Origin: Aquanectria penicillioides
Taxonomy: Eukaryota; Ascomycota; Sordariomycetes; Hypocreales; Nectriaceae
Reading direction: 5' to 3'
NCBI GenBank assembly: GCA_003415625.1
Contig: PYIU01000009.1
Location: forward strand, 2,542,001 to 2,606,000
DNA length: 64,000 nt
The position numbers and the translations under genes are program-made. Shown here piece after piece: positions 10,976 through 22,163 of this stretch (position 1 is the first letter of the stretch; each line of letters opens with the position of its first letter). The notes under the pieces were generated by a model. That model made no database searches and was not told the DNA's origin. It saw only the letters and a program-made list of their open reading frames with translations.

Positions 10976-13042
10976 ATGGCCTCCAAGTTCGGCGATGCCT
11001 TGCTACACTGGGTTCATTCCCGCGCTCCACGAGCCGCGGCGGTCTCAAATGATCAAATTGACCTATACAAAGAACCGATCCGGCAAATGTACTTGGAGCA
11101 AAACCAAAGTCGCAGCAAAGTCATACTTTCTCTAGAAAAGGATCATGGCCTTTTGATATCGTACGCACTACGTCTCCTATGATGTAACGCTGACTGATTG
11201 ACCAGACCGGATCAACTTTCAAAAGCCACAAATCGATGGGGCTTCTACAAACAAGCGCGCAAGCAGTCATCCAACGAGCTTGTTGGTGCATCCTGTAGTT
11301 CGTCGGCAGTTTTTGCTCAGGATGGGCCACTTGCATCTGATCATACTCCAGAATCAAATCACTTGGCAGAATCAGGGAAGAGATCAAGAACTGCGAATGA
11401 TCCAAATGCCGTTGAATCCGATAATCAGAGTGGTGCCATCTCGTGTGACCGCCCAGCAAAACGATCCAGACTAGAGCATGTTGATTGCCATGATTCACCT
11501 CAAGATCTCGAGCAAGCTGAAGACACTGCTCGGGGTTGGAATATCGACCCATCGAAGGATTTGAATGCAGAATTTGCAGAATTCTTTGAGTATTGTTACA
11601 TGCGTAACATGGCGTTTACTTATTACACCAGGATATTGAGACCATCAACGAATAACGAATCGTCAAGGAGGACGCAAAGACTCAAGATATTAGGGCTTGC
11701 AAGAACCGCAGGCTCCGTAAGCGAACGAGCCTTTGTCTGTGCCACGATAAAGTCGGAGCTTCAGGGCTTGTCTGGAGACTGGCCTTTTGAGAACAGGAGT
11801 TCCAGAGCAGAGTTGTCTTTTGTTCAGCGATACATAGCAATGTCTGACCTGAAGAGCCAGGGGTATTTAAAGCAGACCCTCGAGTCCTCCAAAGACCCCT
11901 CGTGGGATCCTTGGGTGCGGTACTATTTTTCTCAGAGAGGGGATGACACCCTGGACCAGTCTGCAGCTGAAGTAAATGTCGATGCTCCTTCTTTGGCTCT
12001 CGTAGTTCGGTCTTGTCTGAGATGGTCTAAAAGGAAGCTTGAAAGGCTCCTGCAACATGATACGTTGGACGGTTCAGTCGCGGACGATTCAACCCAGGCC
12101 ACTGTCGAGACAAGTCTGGACCTTGCAGACACGAAGCTCATCAGAGCTTGGCCCCAAGATGACCGTCTAACTTCTTGGGCTCACACCAGCCTGCTGTTTG
12201 CGCATCTGTGGAAAGAGTTGCAAATACGTCCGCCGGGAGAAAACAGCACACTTTTCTGGCTGAACGATGAGCCCCTGCCTCACATGTCGCCGACCCACTT
12301 TTTAATGATTATTTGCAGAATGATCATCGAAGAGTACCGCTGGGGTACTCTGTTCGGAGTTGATAATTCAGCGGCTTCGCTTGGAAATCCAGAGCTGACC
12401 GAGTTCAGAATTTCCAATCCTCGCCCGTTCCTCAGCGCCATCAACGACTTGATGGCTAGAGTCAGTCATTCTCCAACGACGGCAAAGGAACAATTTATCC
12501 AACAATTTAACGGCCACCATTCATGGCTCCCACCCAATCATAGCCACAACAAACTCGTGCAAACAGTACAGGCAGGATTGTTGGAGTGCATCGGCGTTAT
12601 CAATACAGCATTGGTCCATCCCAGTTCAGAGACCATGCCATCACTTGAAGCTACTGTATCGGGTTCCGGGACAGTCCGAGATGATCAATCCTTGTCCATT
12701 GAGAAATTGATGGACTCGGTTACATTGCGTGTTCCAGAAAGCAAATCAAATCCGAATCCATTCAGAAAGCTACCCTCCGTAATATCAACTCACTCAGATT
12801 CCTCCGACAAACGCCGGCTATATCTTGGCGCGTTAAAAGGAAACCCTCCTTTCACCAGGTCGATAATTTCACACTCTTCAACTTCATCTCAGGTATCGGG
12901 CGCTAGTTCACTAGAAAGATTTAGAGCAGCCGCACTTGTTCGCCACCCTCCTTCTGCAATCACGGCGCCTTCCATGGGGTCCTGGCCGGAGGAGCCAGAT
13001 TTTGTTCAAAGCCTCTTTGGCGGTGTTAGTGCTGGTAACTGA
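10976..13042 (+). CDS. Clr5-domain protein, copy 2 (tandem paralogue)
   Basis: Two exons (10976-11160, 11206-13042) give about 673 aa. The N-terminus parallels copy 1 almost residue for residue: WVHSRAPRAAAVSNDQIDLY, IRQMYLEQNQSRSKV and, after an intron at the identical position, SPDQLSKATNRWGFYKQ. Further matching blocks are SPTHFLMIICRMI against SPTHFLMIICRML, and RRLYLGALKGNPPFTRSIISHSS against the equivalent block of copy 1. Between these blocks the two proteins are strongly diverged, so the duplication is old or fast-evolving. A basic PAKRSRLE patch lies in the linker. No catalytic motif is seen. Same strand as copy 1, 850 bp downstream, which fits tandem duplication. Function is unknown. 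Confidence 0.75.
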
Positions 13043-13233
13043 TGTGGGATCACATCTAGACATCAAAGGCTTCTCTTGGAATTACAACATGCCGATTCGG
13101 GCATGCCTAATCGGGTATCTGTGGGGCCGGTCGACCCGAATCTCCGCAAACCTTATTCCCCGGACTTTCGGGGCGGCTCCGGGTCCGGGCCCACATCACG
13201 ACAGTCCGTCCGAGCCAGCATCACCAATGCAAG

Positions 13234-13242
13234 TATATAAGG
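13234..13242 (+). promoter_or_regulatory. TATA box
   Basis: tatataagg sits about 42-50 bp before the ATG of the decayed oxidase; it is a well preserved core promoter in front of a broken gene. Confidence 0.45.
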
Positions 13243-13283
13243 AGATCTGAAGCATTCATGTCAAATCATCTACAAACCTGTGC

Positions 13284-14470
13284 AATGCTTCTTCCTCCCC
13301 TTCTCGTTTCTCTCGCCCCGCCTCTGGGGTATCAGCCCTGAGAGGCTGCCTCTCAAAAGTTATCCGGGATCAAGATCGTGCCCGATTACCAGACGAACCC
13401 GGCCAAGGTCGGTCCTGGAAACCGACTAAAGGACGCTGCGGAAAAGCTGCACGCCGGAGCTCGGCCCATGCCACACGGCTCCTCTCCCACCGTTGGCACC
13501 GGTGGCCACGCGAACGTTGGCGGCCTTGGTCTCCACACCCTACTTGAAGGCATATCGATGAATATCATGACACAAGCTAAAGTGGTGCTTGCCAACGGAA
13601 CCGTGGTGCACCCTTCGGTAAAGGAGAACCCTGACTTGTCCTGGGCCATCCGCGGAGCCGGTGCCAGCTTCGGGATCGTGACCGAGTTTAGCTTCCAGAC
13701 AAAGCCGGAGCCGCAAGAGGTAGTCAACTTCTTGTATACCAGCTCTTCCAGTGGCCCGTGATCCTCCCGGAGGCGTTCAAGGCGTGCCAGAAAATCACCA
13801 GCGACGAGCGTTTGACCCTCGATTGTCCGCCGACGTAGTCATTCGTAAAAAAGCCTTGGTCATCAGTGGTGCCTACTTTAGGACGTAGTCGGCCTACCGC
13901 AAGGCTGACTTTATGCTGTGTATTCCTGGCATCACCAAACACAGTATGGTTTCTGGCCTCAGCTGGATGGAGCATATTAACCGCACCTTTGAGGGGACCT
14001 CTCCCACATTTACACAGCAGTCGTACTTTTACGCCAAAGACTCGGCCATAACGCACGCCAGAGCTCCAAGCAGCCAAAACATCAACGCCATGATGTAGCA
14101 CGTCCAGACTGCTGAAACTGGGTCCAATGACTGGTTCGTTCTCGTCGATTTGTATGGAGGAGCCGTCGGTAACTTGGCGGTTGACGCGACTGCTTTTCCG
14201 CACCGCGATATGGCCTACTTCTTCTCGCCTTACATCGTCACCAAGTCCAACACGACCGAGACATCGCACAAGTTTGTGGAGGGCATTCTGAGGATGCAGA
14301 ACAGCCCGCCGGAAAGGTATCTCTCGTACGCCAGCTACACTAATTTGCGACTCGAGAATCCGCAGCAAACATACCGGGGAGCAAACCTGCCGCGAGTAGA
14401 GAGGATTAAGAGGGCGGTTGATCCTCACGACATTTTTCCACCCCTCAGGGAGGCAGGGTCAACTGAGTAG
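13284..14470 (+). pseudogene. Decayed FAD-linked oxidoreductase (BBE/GOOX type)
   Basis: Remnant of a secreted FAD-dependent oxidase of the berberine-bridge/glucooligosaccharide-oxidase family. A signal-peptide-like start (MLLPPLLVSLAPPLG) at 13284 stops almost at once. Downstream frames still show family sequence: VGTGGHANVGGLGLHTLLEG (FAD pyrophosphate region), NPDLSWAIRGAGASFGIVTEF, then LSADVVIRKKALVISGAYF, and a C-terminus RGANLPRVERIKRAVDPHDIF resembling the family's end. Lesions include an early stop, loss of most of the N-terminal FAD-binding part (the usual flavinylated His region is not found), a frame break near 13740, and in-frame TAGs after AYFRT (about 13885) and at 14096-14098. 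With this many defects it cannot be an assembly slip; I regard it as a true pseudogene. Confidence 0.75.
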
Positions 14471-14861
14471 CCAGGAGTGAGGCCAATAAATAGTTAGGGT
14501 CTATTATTCCCTATTGGGTGTGCCTTCTTCCACGAATAATTCCGTGCATTAGAGTTTTAAGAATTTTAAAATGAATTGGTTGGAGAAGACTGAGTGTCAT
14601 TTCCTATCAATGGTCCTTTATATCTTCCTAACCTCTCCTATCACGGTTCGATCCACATTACCCTAGACCACTAACTCGATAGCTTTTCCATTCCAACATT
14701 GGGGTATCTTCAATCAAAAAAATCTTATGCTCATCATAAAGCGTTGAAACTCGCTCAAGGTCGGTGTCGTCTCGCGATGAATATCCGATCGTGCCAGCTG
14801 GCCAGGGATAGCCGTTCCTCAAAGTCGACCTCAAATCCAAGCTTGCTCCACGGTGTAATAC

Positions 14862-14960
14862 GGGGGAGTGAGAGTTGTCGACCATCGCACTCCGCGACCT
14901 CGAGCCACACTATGTCCTAGTATCATGAGGGGGAGTGAGAGCCGCCGGCCATTGGACTCC
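14862..14960. repeat. Short imperfect direct repeat (2 x 32 bp)
   Basis: Units 14862-14893 and 14929-14960 both start GGGGGAGTGAGAG and end with ACTCC. They differ at six sites, five of them transitions. Confidence 0.5.
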
Positions 14961-15509
14961 ACAGCAGGACCGGATCTAATCCCAAACTAGTGCCAGGGTT
15001 GTCGCCGATAAACATTTCATAATACTCCCTACGCCTTGCCCCCAGTAGACATACATGCAATTTGCGCATCTCGGGTGACCACATTTCGGGCAATTATAGG
15101 TACTCGCTGATATCGGGCCGTGTTCGCAGCATGACTGGGAATCTTGTATTAGGATGGGAACATAACAAACGAGTTAAAGGGAGAGCTACACAGAACCAAA
15201 CCAGATAGACTCATGTTCCACAATATGGTGTGTCCCGGCAGCCAAGGTTGACGAAACAAACAAAGGCTCAGTGGCCCAGCCCATCTGATCCCGCAGGCTC
15301 TCCATCAGGGACTGCCTAAGCCGCGGCATAAATTCTCCGATTGTAACAAGACTCTGGACGGCGCAGAGTCTTGGTGCACAGTTTGAGTCGGTGAGATTAG
15401 GTGAAAATGGAAATTTTCAAAGATGAGTGTTAAGGAGAGAAATGGACGGGCTCTCCACTACGTGGCCTTATTCTTATACATCTTGCAGCCCAATACGACG
15501 ATCCTTGGT

Positions 15510-16545
15510 TACTCCGAGTTGGCTCCATCCCACACCGCCGGGTCTCAGCCATTGTTTCAATTTTCTTTTTGTGTTGGTTTATGGTCCAATGACAATGCAG
15601 AGGTGGTACCTGGGCGCATCTGTCGCGGAGCAAGGTGAGACATTAGGTTGGAGGTCACGGACTAAGGATGCAGCAGCAAGCCCAGTTACGGAAGCACCAT
15701 CTACTGTGCAGCGGTTTAAGAATGCCAGCCATTGAAGAGTGCAAGTGCTAGGGCCCGACCATCCGTTTGAGGCTGGGAACTCGAGGGAAGTACCTACACG
15801 ATCGAGGCAGCGTTGCGCCAAAGCTGCGTAACCAATCCTCGCCGTCGACGGATCGGGTTTGCCATACACCCACAGCCCCACTGGGTCCTCGGCCGCCGTT
15901 GAGTCTACCATGTCCCAAGACGAATGATTCGGTCTATTTAGCAAGGGCTCTCCAGTCGACGTGGTGTTCGCGGGTGCGTGGATGGATTCGTCTGAGACGC
16001 CGAGCCGTCAAGTCGTTGATAACGTCAACTCTGCGTTTCCCAACCTGGAAGAGTCCCCATCGGTGCAAGGGTTTTCAGGCAGCTCGGCGGGGCGTTTGGG
16101 GTGAATCCCAAAGGAAAAAGCCTGCTAAACAGGCTCAAGGGTACTAATGGACTACGTGTGTCGCTGTGAGCAACCTTAAGATGACCAAAAGCCCCCTAAC
16201 GGGGTCAGGCAGTATCTGGACCCATATTGGTTGCCTCCGAGCTGGCTGCATCGGCGCACCGTCGAGCTCAGCCATTTCTTCGGTGAAATTTTTATAGTCC
16301 AATTAATTACAATATGATGCAGAAGCGGTACCTAAGCGCGTGATGGTGAAATTTGCCCCATACCAAGGTAATTGTCAAAGAGTGATTAGCTGAAGCGAGG
16401 TGTACCGTGTACGTAGCCGAGGTGAGACATTGGGTTCGCAGACTAAACATGCAGCTGCAAATATCGGAGGAGCAAGTGCCAGTGGCCTCGACCATGCGGT
16501 TGATCATGGGTTGCGAGGGAAGTATCGGTATTTCGTAGATCAAGT
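15510..16545 (+). repeat. Two diverged direct copies of a ~300-bp dispersed repeat
   Basis: Copy A is about 15510-15800 and copy B about 16225-16545, same orientation. Anchors in the same order: CCGAGTTGGCT/CCGAGCTGGCT; CTCAGCCATT in both; GCAGAGGTGGTACCTGGGCG/GCAGAAGCGGTACCTAAGCG; GGTGAGACATTAGGTT/GGTGAGACATTGGGTT; GCAAGTGCTAGGGCC/GCAAGTGCCAGTGGCC; CGAGGGAAGTACC/CGAGGGAAGTATC. Many differences are transitions and copy B has an extra segment in the middle. No coding potential. It is probably a decayed transposable-element fragment. Confidence 0.55.
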
Positions 16546-16984
16546 CGAGTTTGTTATGCGACGTTGTGCCGTCAGGTCGAGCCGTGACCCCTTATACGCT
16601 CAGCCTTATGCAAAGTTGTCCAGCAGTGCCATCAATCCAGCCCGGAGGATGTACCTTGGTAAACTTGGACAGCCTCCGACTCTGGCTGCGTAGTCCCTGG
16701 AAGCGTAGGACTTCCCTGTCTGTTTAGCCGGTTCGTGCTCTCACAGGACGGTCATCCAAACTCTATCATCGCATCTACCTCGATATCCCGGCATTTGCTT
16801 CAAAGACTGAGAACTCAGATGGTCGGCGACAAATGATGGCGAATCTCTGGTGCATGCGCGGTCGCCTGCTCAGCCTTGTTAACCGGTTCGACCGAGAGCC
16901 TGATAGTACCCAACATTATTCGAGCGGTTTCGATGCTTCTTCTCTGGGAATTTCAACCTCTGCAATCTCCATCCGAATCGCACC

Positions 16985-19714
16985 ATGGCAGAAATCTTGG
17001 CTGTCGTTGCCAGCGGCGTGGCTGTCGTCCAGCTGGCCGCCCAGGTTGGCAGCAGTATCGCCAAGCTGAAGTCTCTTCTGGCCGAGGTAAACAATGTCCC
17101 AACGATGATCTCACGCCAGGTGCGAGATCTTGAAGTTTTTATTACACTGCTTGCAGAAGTCGAATCGATCCAGAGTACCTTTCCAAGCAATCCCGAGGGT
17201 CCGACCCTCCTCTTTTGCATTCAACACTGTCGAGCGTTGATCCAAGCCATTACGGATATGACCGCATCGCTGGCCCGAGATATCAACTCCACAAGGCGAA
17301 GGAGGAGAATTGCGGCGTCGCTGAAGGTAGTTATGAACAAGGACATGTTATCCAGTCTTGAAAGCGAATTGACTAGAGCCATGCAACTTCTGATGTTGGC
17401 CCAGCTTGCCCAGCAGTCTCACATAGTGTTAGTAATGCGACGCTGCTTTCGCTCATGGCCAAGCTAATAGATCAATGCACAGCGCTGCGTTGAAATGCCA
17501 ACACGAACTGCTAGCCTCAGTAGTCGTCTCGTCAACGCCCTCTGAAGCAGCGAGCTCGGTCAACTCATGTCGAGACAACATAACACAGAGCGAATCCTCC
17601 AGCCAGGATCAAGGCTTACAGGCTCGGCAGAAGGCTCGGTCGAGCGAGAATTGGCGGTCCTCGCCTTACGCTTGGAGATGCTACGGTCGCACATTAGCTA
17701 ATGTTTGCACGAGTGCAAAATCATCTTATCAAAACAAGATGATTCTGGATAGGGACGCGTACGCAAGTCCCTTCCCTTACTGCATTTGCCTTCTAGGCCA
17801 TTTCGATAGCTGCTGCAGCAATTATAAGCAGCCGGATTGCACTGCTTAGTGCAACAATAGGGACTCGGCTATAGGTAGTGTATGCAGGGACGGCTTTAGC
17901 GGCGGAAGTTAGGGCAATAGCTTAGGATCCTAAGCCCAGCCAATTGAACTCCTTAAAGAATTAAAGACCAAAGAGGAGCCAATTAAGCTAGATAAGAAAG
18001 GAACCTAAGACAACCCTATTGTCATTAATTAAGGTGCATACAACTATTTCCTTATCTTAATGCTTTTTTCTTGCATATAAGCAGCAGCCTAAAAAGCCTT
18101 AATTAAGTGATTATATATAGAGGCATTAGTTAATAGTTCTAGCTGACCTAAGACAATAGCTAGTACCTTCTTATGGTATTCTAGGTCAATAGCTAAGGAT
18201 ATTGTACGCAAATATGCATACGATATCCCAGTAAAGCGAAGACCAGCCAACCTGCACAATGTGAGCTACATACATTATGGTGTGTGTGCCATTTAGTAAG
18301 TAGGGATTTTGCACTCATGCAAACATTAGCTAATGTGCGACCGTAGATGCCATGCGCTTGGAGGCAACGTTGCACTTCTATAGACTCGTGGCTCCTACGA
18401 TACACGCGTTTGCTGACCGCGTTGGATGGCGAACGCATGGCAGTTGCAAGTCGTCAAGGCCACTTCCGGATGGAAAATGTCAATTCTTTTCCACCCTGTT
18501 AGGGCTATGGATTCCAAGGCTTTTACGTGCGTCAGAAATGGCGACTTGGAGGGCCTCTTAAAATGCATCAGCAGCGGAGAGGCCACCGCATACGATCAGG
18601 ATCGCAACGGCTGGGGCCTCGTGCACGTAAGTCATCTTTACTCATTACCCAGTTTTGTACATGACACTTCGCAGCATGCAGCTCTGATGCAGCACCTTGA
18701 TATTTGCGACAAGCTTTTCGAAATGGGCGTAGACGTGAACGAACGAGCAAATTCGCAGATGTAAGCCCCCTACTCCATCGGTAATATACCTGACAGTTTC
18801 AAAGGACCGTCCTAAGGTGCCTCAACTCGTCCAATCCCAGCATTCCCTCAAACAAAGATCGCATTGCCTTTACCAAGAAGCTGCTCTCTCAAGGGGCCGA
18901 GTACGAACTATACGAGGGCGAGACTGCTGATGATCAACTAGGTGGCCATTATCAAGGTTCCTCGGAACTTTTTGCAGCGCTTCAGTCCCAGCTATTCCCA
19001 AACTACTACGATGATTTGCTTGAAACACGCTTGCTGTGTGCCTTGCAAATCGCACTGAATCCCTGGCGCTCTGCAAGCGAGTTCCGGGTCGCCCTACGAC
19101 GGCAAGGTGAAATCTGCACGGCAGATGTGGTGTCGTCTGTGGAATCCAACCTACCGATTCTAAACCTCGCTTTGTTAGGCATGAGCATTAGGCTTGAAAG
19201 CCCCGACGTGACCGACTGGCAGAACGTGGTTCGCTCGGTCCTCTCCAGTTCCCAGGGTGCTGGAATCACGCCGCTGCCATTGCTAGACACGTCGCGCATC
19301 GCATCCGCGTGTACGGGACAGGTATTGAAGGCTACGCCTCTTTTTGCGGTAATCATCGGTTCTCTGAAGGGTGCGAGGTGCTTCACAAGTTGCTGGCGGC
19401 AGATGGTGACGAGTTCTGTTCGGCTGTGGGCCAAGACTGCCGCTGCTGCGGGTTTCAATATTCCTCGCTACGGCCTTGCCGAACAGGTCGAGTTCGCTGA
19501 CCATTATCATCATAACTGGTTCCATCTAGGTAAAAGAAGGCAGACAAAGGGGCTCGTGCATGTAGAAAGCCTTGGCCTGGACTCGAAACCAGAGTCGTGG
19601 GACATATCGTGGAAGGCGTCTATGATCGATGCAGTGTTCGACAAGGCCAATCGAATGCCTGGTGTTTGGATTGAGGATGACTTGTCGGAATGTCATTGTC
19701 TGTGCGATTCATGA
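16985..19714 (+). pseudogene. STAND-type N-terminal/ankyrin protein gene, disrupted by a transposon
   Basis: The 5' part (16985-17467) encodes the helical N-terminal domain common in fungal STAND/ankyrin proteins: MAEILAVVASGVAVVQLAAQ with coiled-coil-forming helices. Downstream, SKAFTCVRNGDLEGLLKCIS...GWGLVH, an intron and HAALMQHLDICDKLFEMGVDVNE make an ankyrin-repeat unit. A C-terminal domain without known motif runs to 19714 (WDISWKASMIDAVFDKANRMPG...). Defects: an in-frame TGA at 17543-17545, frame changes near 17500 and 18430-18440, and a 677-bp element inserted at 17678-18354. Deleting the element plus one target copy restores the reading VLALRLEATLHFYRLV across the join, which shows this was one gene. 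It probably belonged to the same receptor-like repertoire as the hydrolase-NACHT gene; this is inference. Confidence 0.7.
17669..18363. mobile_element. Non-autonomous TIR element (MULE-like MITE) with 9-bp target duplication
   Basis: Terminal inverted repeats of 42 bp with one mismatch lie at 17681-17722 and 18305-18346; the outer end begins CTACGGTCGCACATTAGCTA. The interior is AT-rich, full of TTAATTAA-like runs, and has no transposase frame. A perfect 9-bp duplication, CGCTTGGAG, flanks it at 17669-17677 and 18355-18363, so the element spans 17678-18354 (677 bp). A 9-bp target duplication fits Mutator-like elements, but the superfamily is inferred from that alone. A 3-bp ATG directly beside each inverted repeat is an alternative, shorter duplication; the 9-bp reading is preferred because its removal restores the host frame. 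Confidence 0.75.
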
Positions 19715-19903
19715 TGCATCCAGAAGCACGCAAGCCAGCCCGAAGCGCCCAGATTAGATTATCCAAGAAGTACGATGATAATCTGAGACCAAGGAACTGG
19801 ACTAGCTTCACAAATTGAAAGCATCGCGAAAGTAGATTATACAATCGTACAGTATTAATTATTCTATTATGCGTCTATACATCTTATTATCCCCGTACTT
19901 CAC
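19715..19903. other. Short convergent intergenic region
   Basis: AT-rich 3' region between the STAND-type pseudogene (+) and the acetyltransferase-like gene (-). No feature seen. Confidence 0.4.
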
Positions 19904-21429
19904 TTACTTTCCTACATGCTTCAGCCAAGCCTCGAGATCGGAAACCAGCCTCTCGCCGTAGCTGACGTCAACAATGTAGTCCTGCCAGCTCACGTCGATG
20001 CACAAATCTCCTCCCTTGACGGTTACCGAGCTAATGCTAAAGAGGGCCGCAACTGCGTTGGCAGCCAGCGAAAAGTAGCTCTTCTCGATGGACCAATCCT
20101 GATCTGGCTTTCCGTCAATCACGCCCACGTTGGTGACGAGCCAGGTTCCGGGCCTGGGCTTCTTGATCTGGTCCCTCATGTACTCCTGCCAGTCTCCGAT
20201 GACGCCCATCAATCCCACGGTGTCGTTCTTCAGGCCCAACTCCAGCTTTTCTTGAATCTCCGTTCGCATGGTTGCCGAGACGGACCACACGGTTTCCTCG
20301 AGCGCGGCGATCCTCCCCTCGTCGGTGGTGCCTTTGGCCAGCTCTCGCACTTTGGACACGAGAGGCTTCTGCACCGTGTGGTCCATTCTGCTCACGTAGT
20401 TTCCGATAATCTTTGAAGGATCCAACCACGGATATCCAGGAGGGCCTTGCTTGATGAACCGTCTTAGGTTGAGCGCAGTCTCGCCAATCATGTCGGCGAC
20501 GTGTTCTTCGGGCAGCTGGGGCGCAAGCGACACGAATGCGATTCCGTGCAGCAGACCGGTCAGCGTCGTCTTTTTCGTGCGGCAGACTGAGAGAATTCTC
20601 TGCACGGCATCATTTGCGATGCTCAATCTCCTAATCTGGGACTCGAGGGGGGTCAGGCGAAGGTCACCCCATACCGAATGTTTGGCGAGCTTCCCGCTCA
20701 GCGCCGGCGGCCTCAGCTCTTTCCAAACGGTTGATAGAGCAAACCCGGGAGTGATTTTATACTTTGCAATGACGTTTTGGGGCGGCAGCATGTTCTCGGC
20801 TGTGACGGTTGTCTTGACCAAGTGGTTTTCCAGCGTAGGGCGGTCGACCTGGCCCCAGAGCTTGTTCAGGGACCCGACCAGAGTTTCGTGGAAGATTTTG
20901 GCGCCGGTTCCATCCGTGTTGGAGTGGTTCCAGACAAACATGACCTCGAGCTGGTTCTCGTACTCGAGCTTCAGCACGGGCAAGCGCCATCCCGGGCGGC
21001 TGTCGAGGCACTCAAACTTGGAGTCCAGTTGCGGGACGAGAACCTTTCTGGAGGTGTCGTCGTACTTGTCAGCAGTCTCGACAAAGATCCACTCAATGTG
21101 CTTTGACAAGTCGACATGGTCCAGCTGGATCCAGCGCGGCTTCTTCTCCTTTTCGCCCAGGAGACCGACCTGGAGGAGGGGGTGCTGGAGGATAGTGTCT
21201 GCGACCGCGAGCTCGAAAAACTCAGCCAGCTGGTCATGGGCGGCCGGGCCACGGAGATCCTCTGGAATTGAGTAGCGACAGGTGATGATTGTGCTGCAGT
21301 AGAGGTCCATGGTGTACAAGGCGGTTTGGAAGGACTCGCTGCAGCTGTTAGCGACAGGACCGGGATGGCAACTGGAACTCACAATTGGCCCAGCTTGCGC
21401 AGGACGCGCGGCTTGGCGGTCTTGGACAT
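19904..21429 (-). CDS. Alcohol acetyltransferase-like (AATase/condensation fold) protein
   Basis: Two exons (21429-21383 and 21338-19904) encode about 493 aa. The short first exon MSKTAKPRVLRKLGQ joins in phase to FESFQTALYTMDLY; the intron is GTGAGT...CTGCAG. The diagnostic HxxxDG motif of the CoA-dependent acyltransferase/condensation fold appears as WNHSNTDGTGAK (about residues 175-186). The C-terminal half carries the family's second block (ALFSISSVTVKGGDLCIDVSWQDYIVD). Family members transfer acetyl groups from acetyl-CoA to alcohols, and fungal homologues sit in secondary-metabolite clusters or detoxification loci. No cluster partner is seen here, so the substrate is unknown. No lesion was found. 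The upstream region holds a plausible leader with ggttatataagag near 21500. Confidence 0.82.
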
Positions 21430-22163
21430 GATGGTTGGATATCCGGATAGCTAGATAGCTGATTGCTAGGTTGCTGGGTATCTAAACGCGATGCGGCTTG
21501 GGTTATATAAGAGCTACTCGTATGAGATTCGTTTGTATTATTCGCACTCGGACATGTCCCTGTCGGCATCCGCGGATGACCGGCGTACCCATGGACGGCA
21601 TCCGAGGACGTGACAACGAGTATCCATCTCAAACACTAGACAATGAGCCAAAGACTTAATTGGGCATAGAACGATCCTTCAAGAATATCAATACTTTAAT
21701 CCAGCTCAACTCCAAGGCACCCGCGCACCCCGCCCACTCAGCATGCAGTCAGCGGCCATGTAATTCCGACCCACTTGGCCCCTGAAGTCAACAGCCCAAA
21801 ACGACAACCGCCGACGGTGGCGGAGCAATTGAGTCCGATCAACATCACATCACAGGGCTGAGGATTGGACATGGTAGTATTGGAGTAGGTGAAGTCGTAT
21901 TCCGTATTGCTGGTGGCGCCAAGGAGCATTCAGCACCCGAGTGCGAGGACGCGCAATTCTGTCAATTGTTGGGTACAAGGATGCTTGTGCCATTTGAAGT
22001 AGTTCCATGGGATTAGTTCAATGCAGGAGAGAGTATGCCGCTATAGTTGAATGCCAACAAGAACAGATGAGGACGAACAGTTCACGCGGTCAGACCTGCA
22101 CGTTGAGGCCCGCATTCCAGATGTATAGGACACATCTCGAGCCGCCATTTCAACCAATCACAG
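21430..22163. other. Gene-free region before tRNA array
   Basis: Holds the promoter of the acetyltransferase-like gene (TATA-like ttatataag about 21500 on the given strand). Nothing else was recognised up to the first tRNA. Confidence 0.45.

Larger units (their letters stand above)
14471..16984. other. Gene-free region with diverged repeats
   Basis: No gene was found in about 2.5 kb; the only open frames are short and lack family features. It contains a 32-bp direct repeat (14862-14893/14929-14960) and two diverged copies of a roughly 300-bp sequence (about 15510-15800 and 16225-16545), listed separately. Confidence 0.5.
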
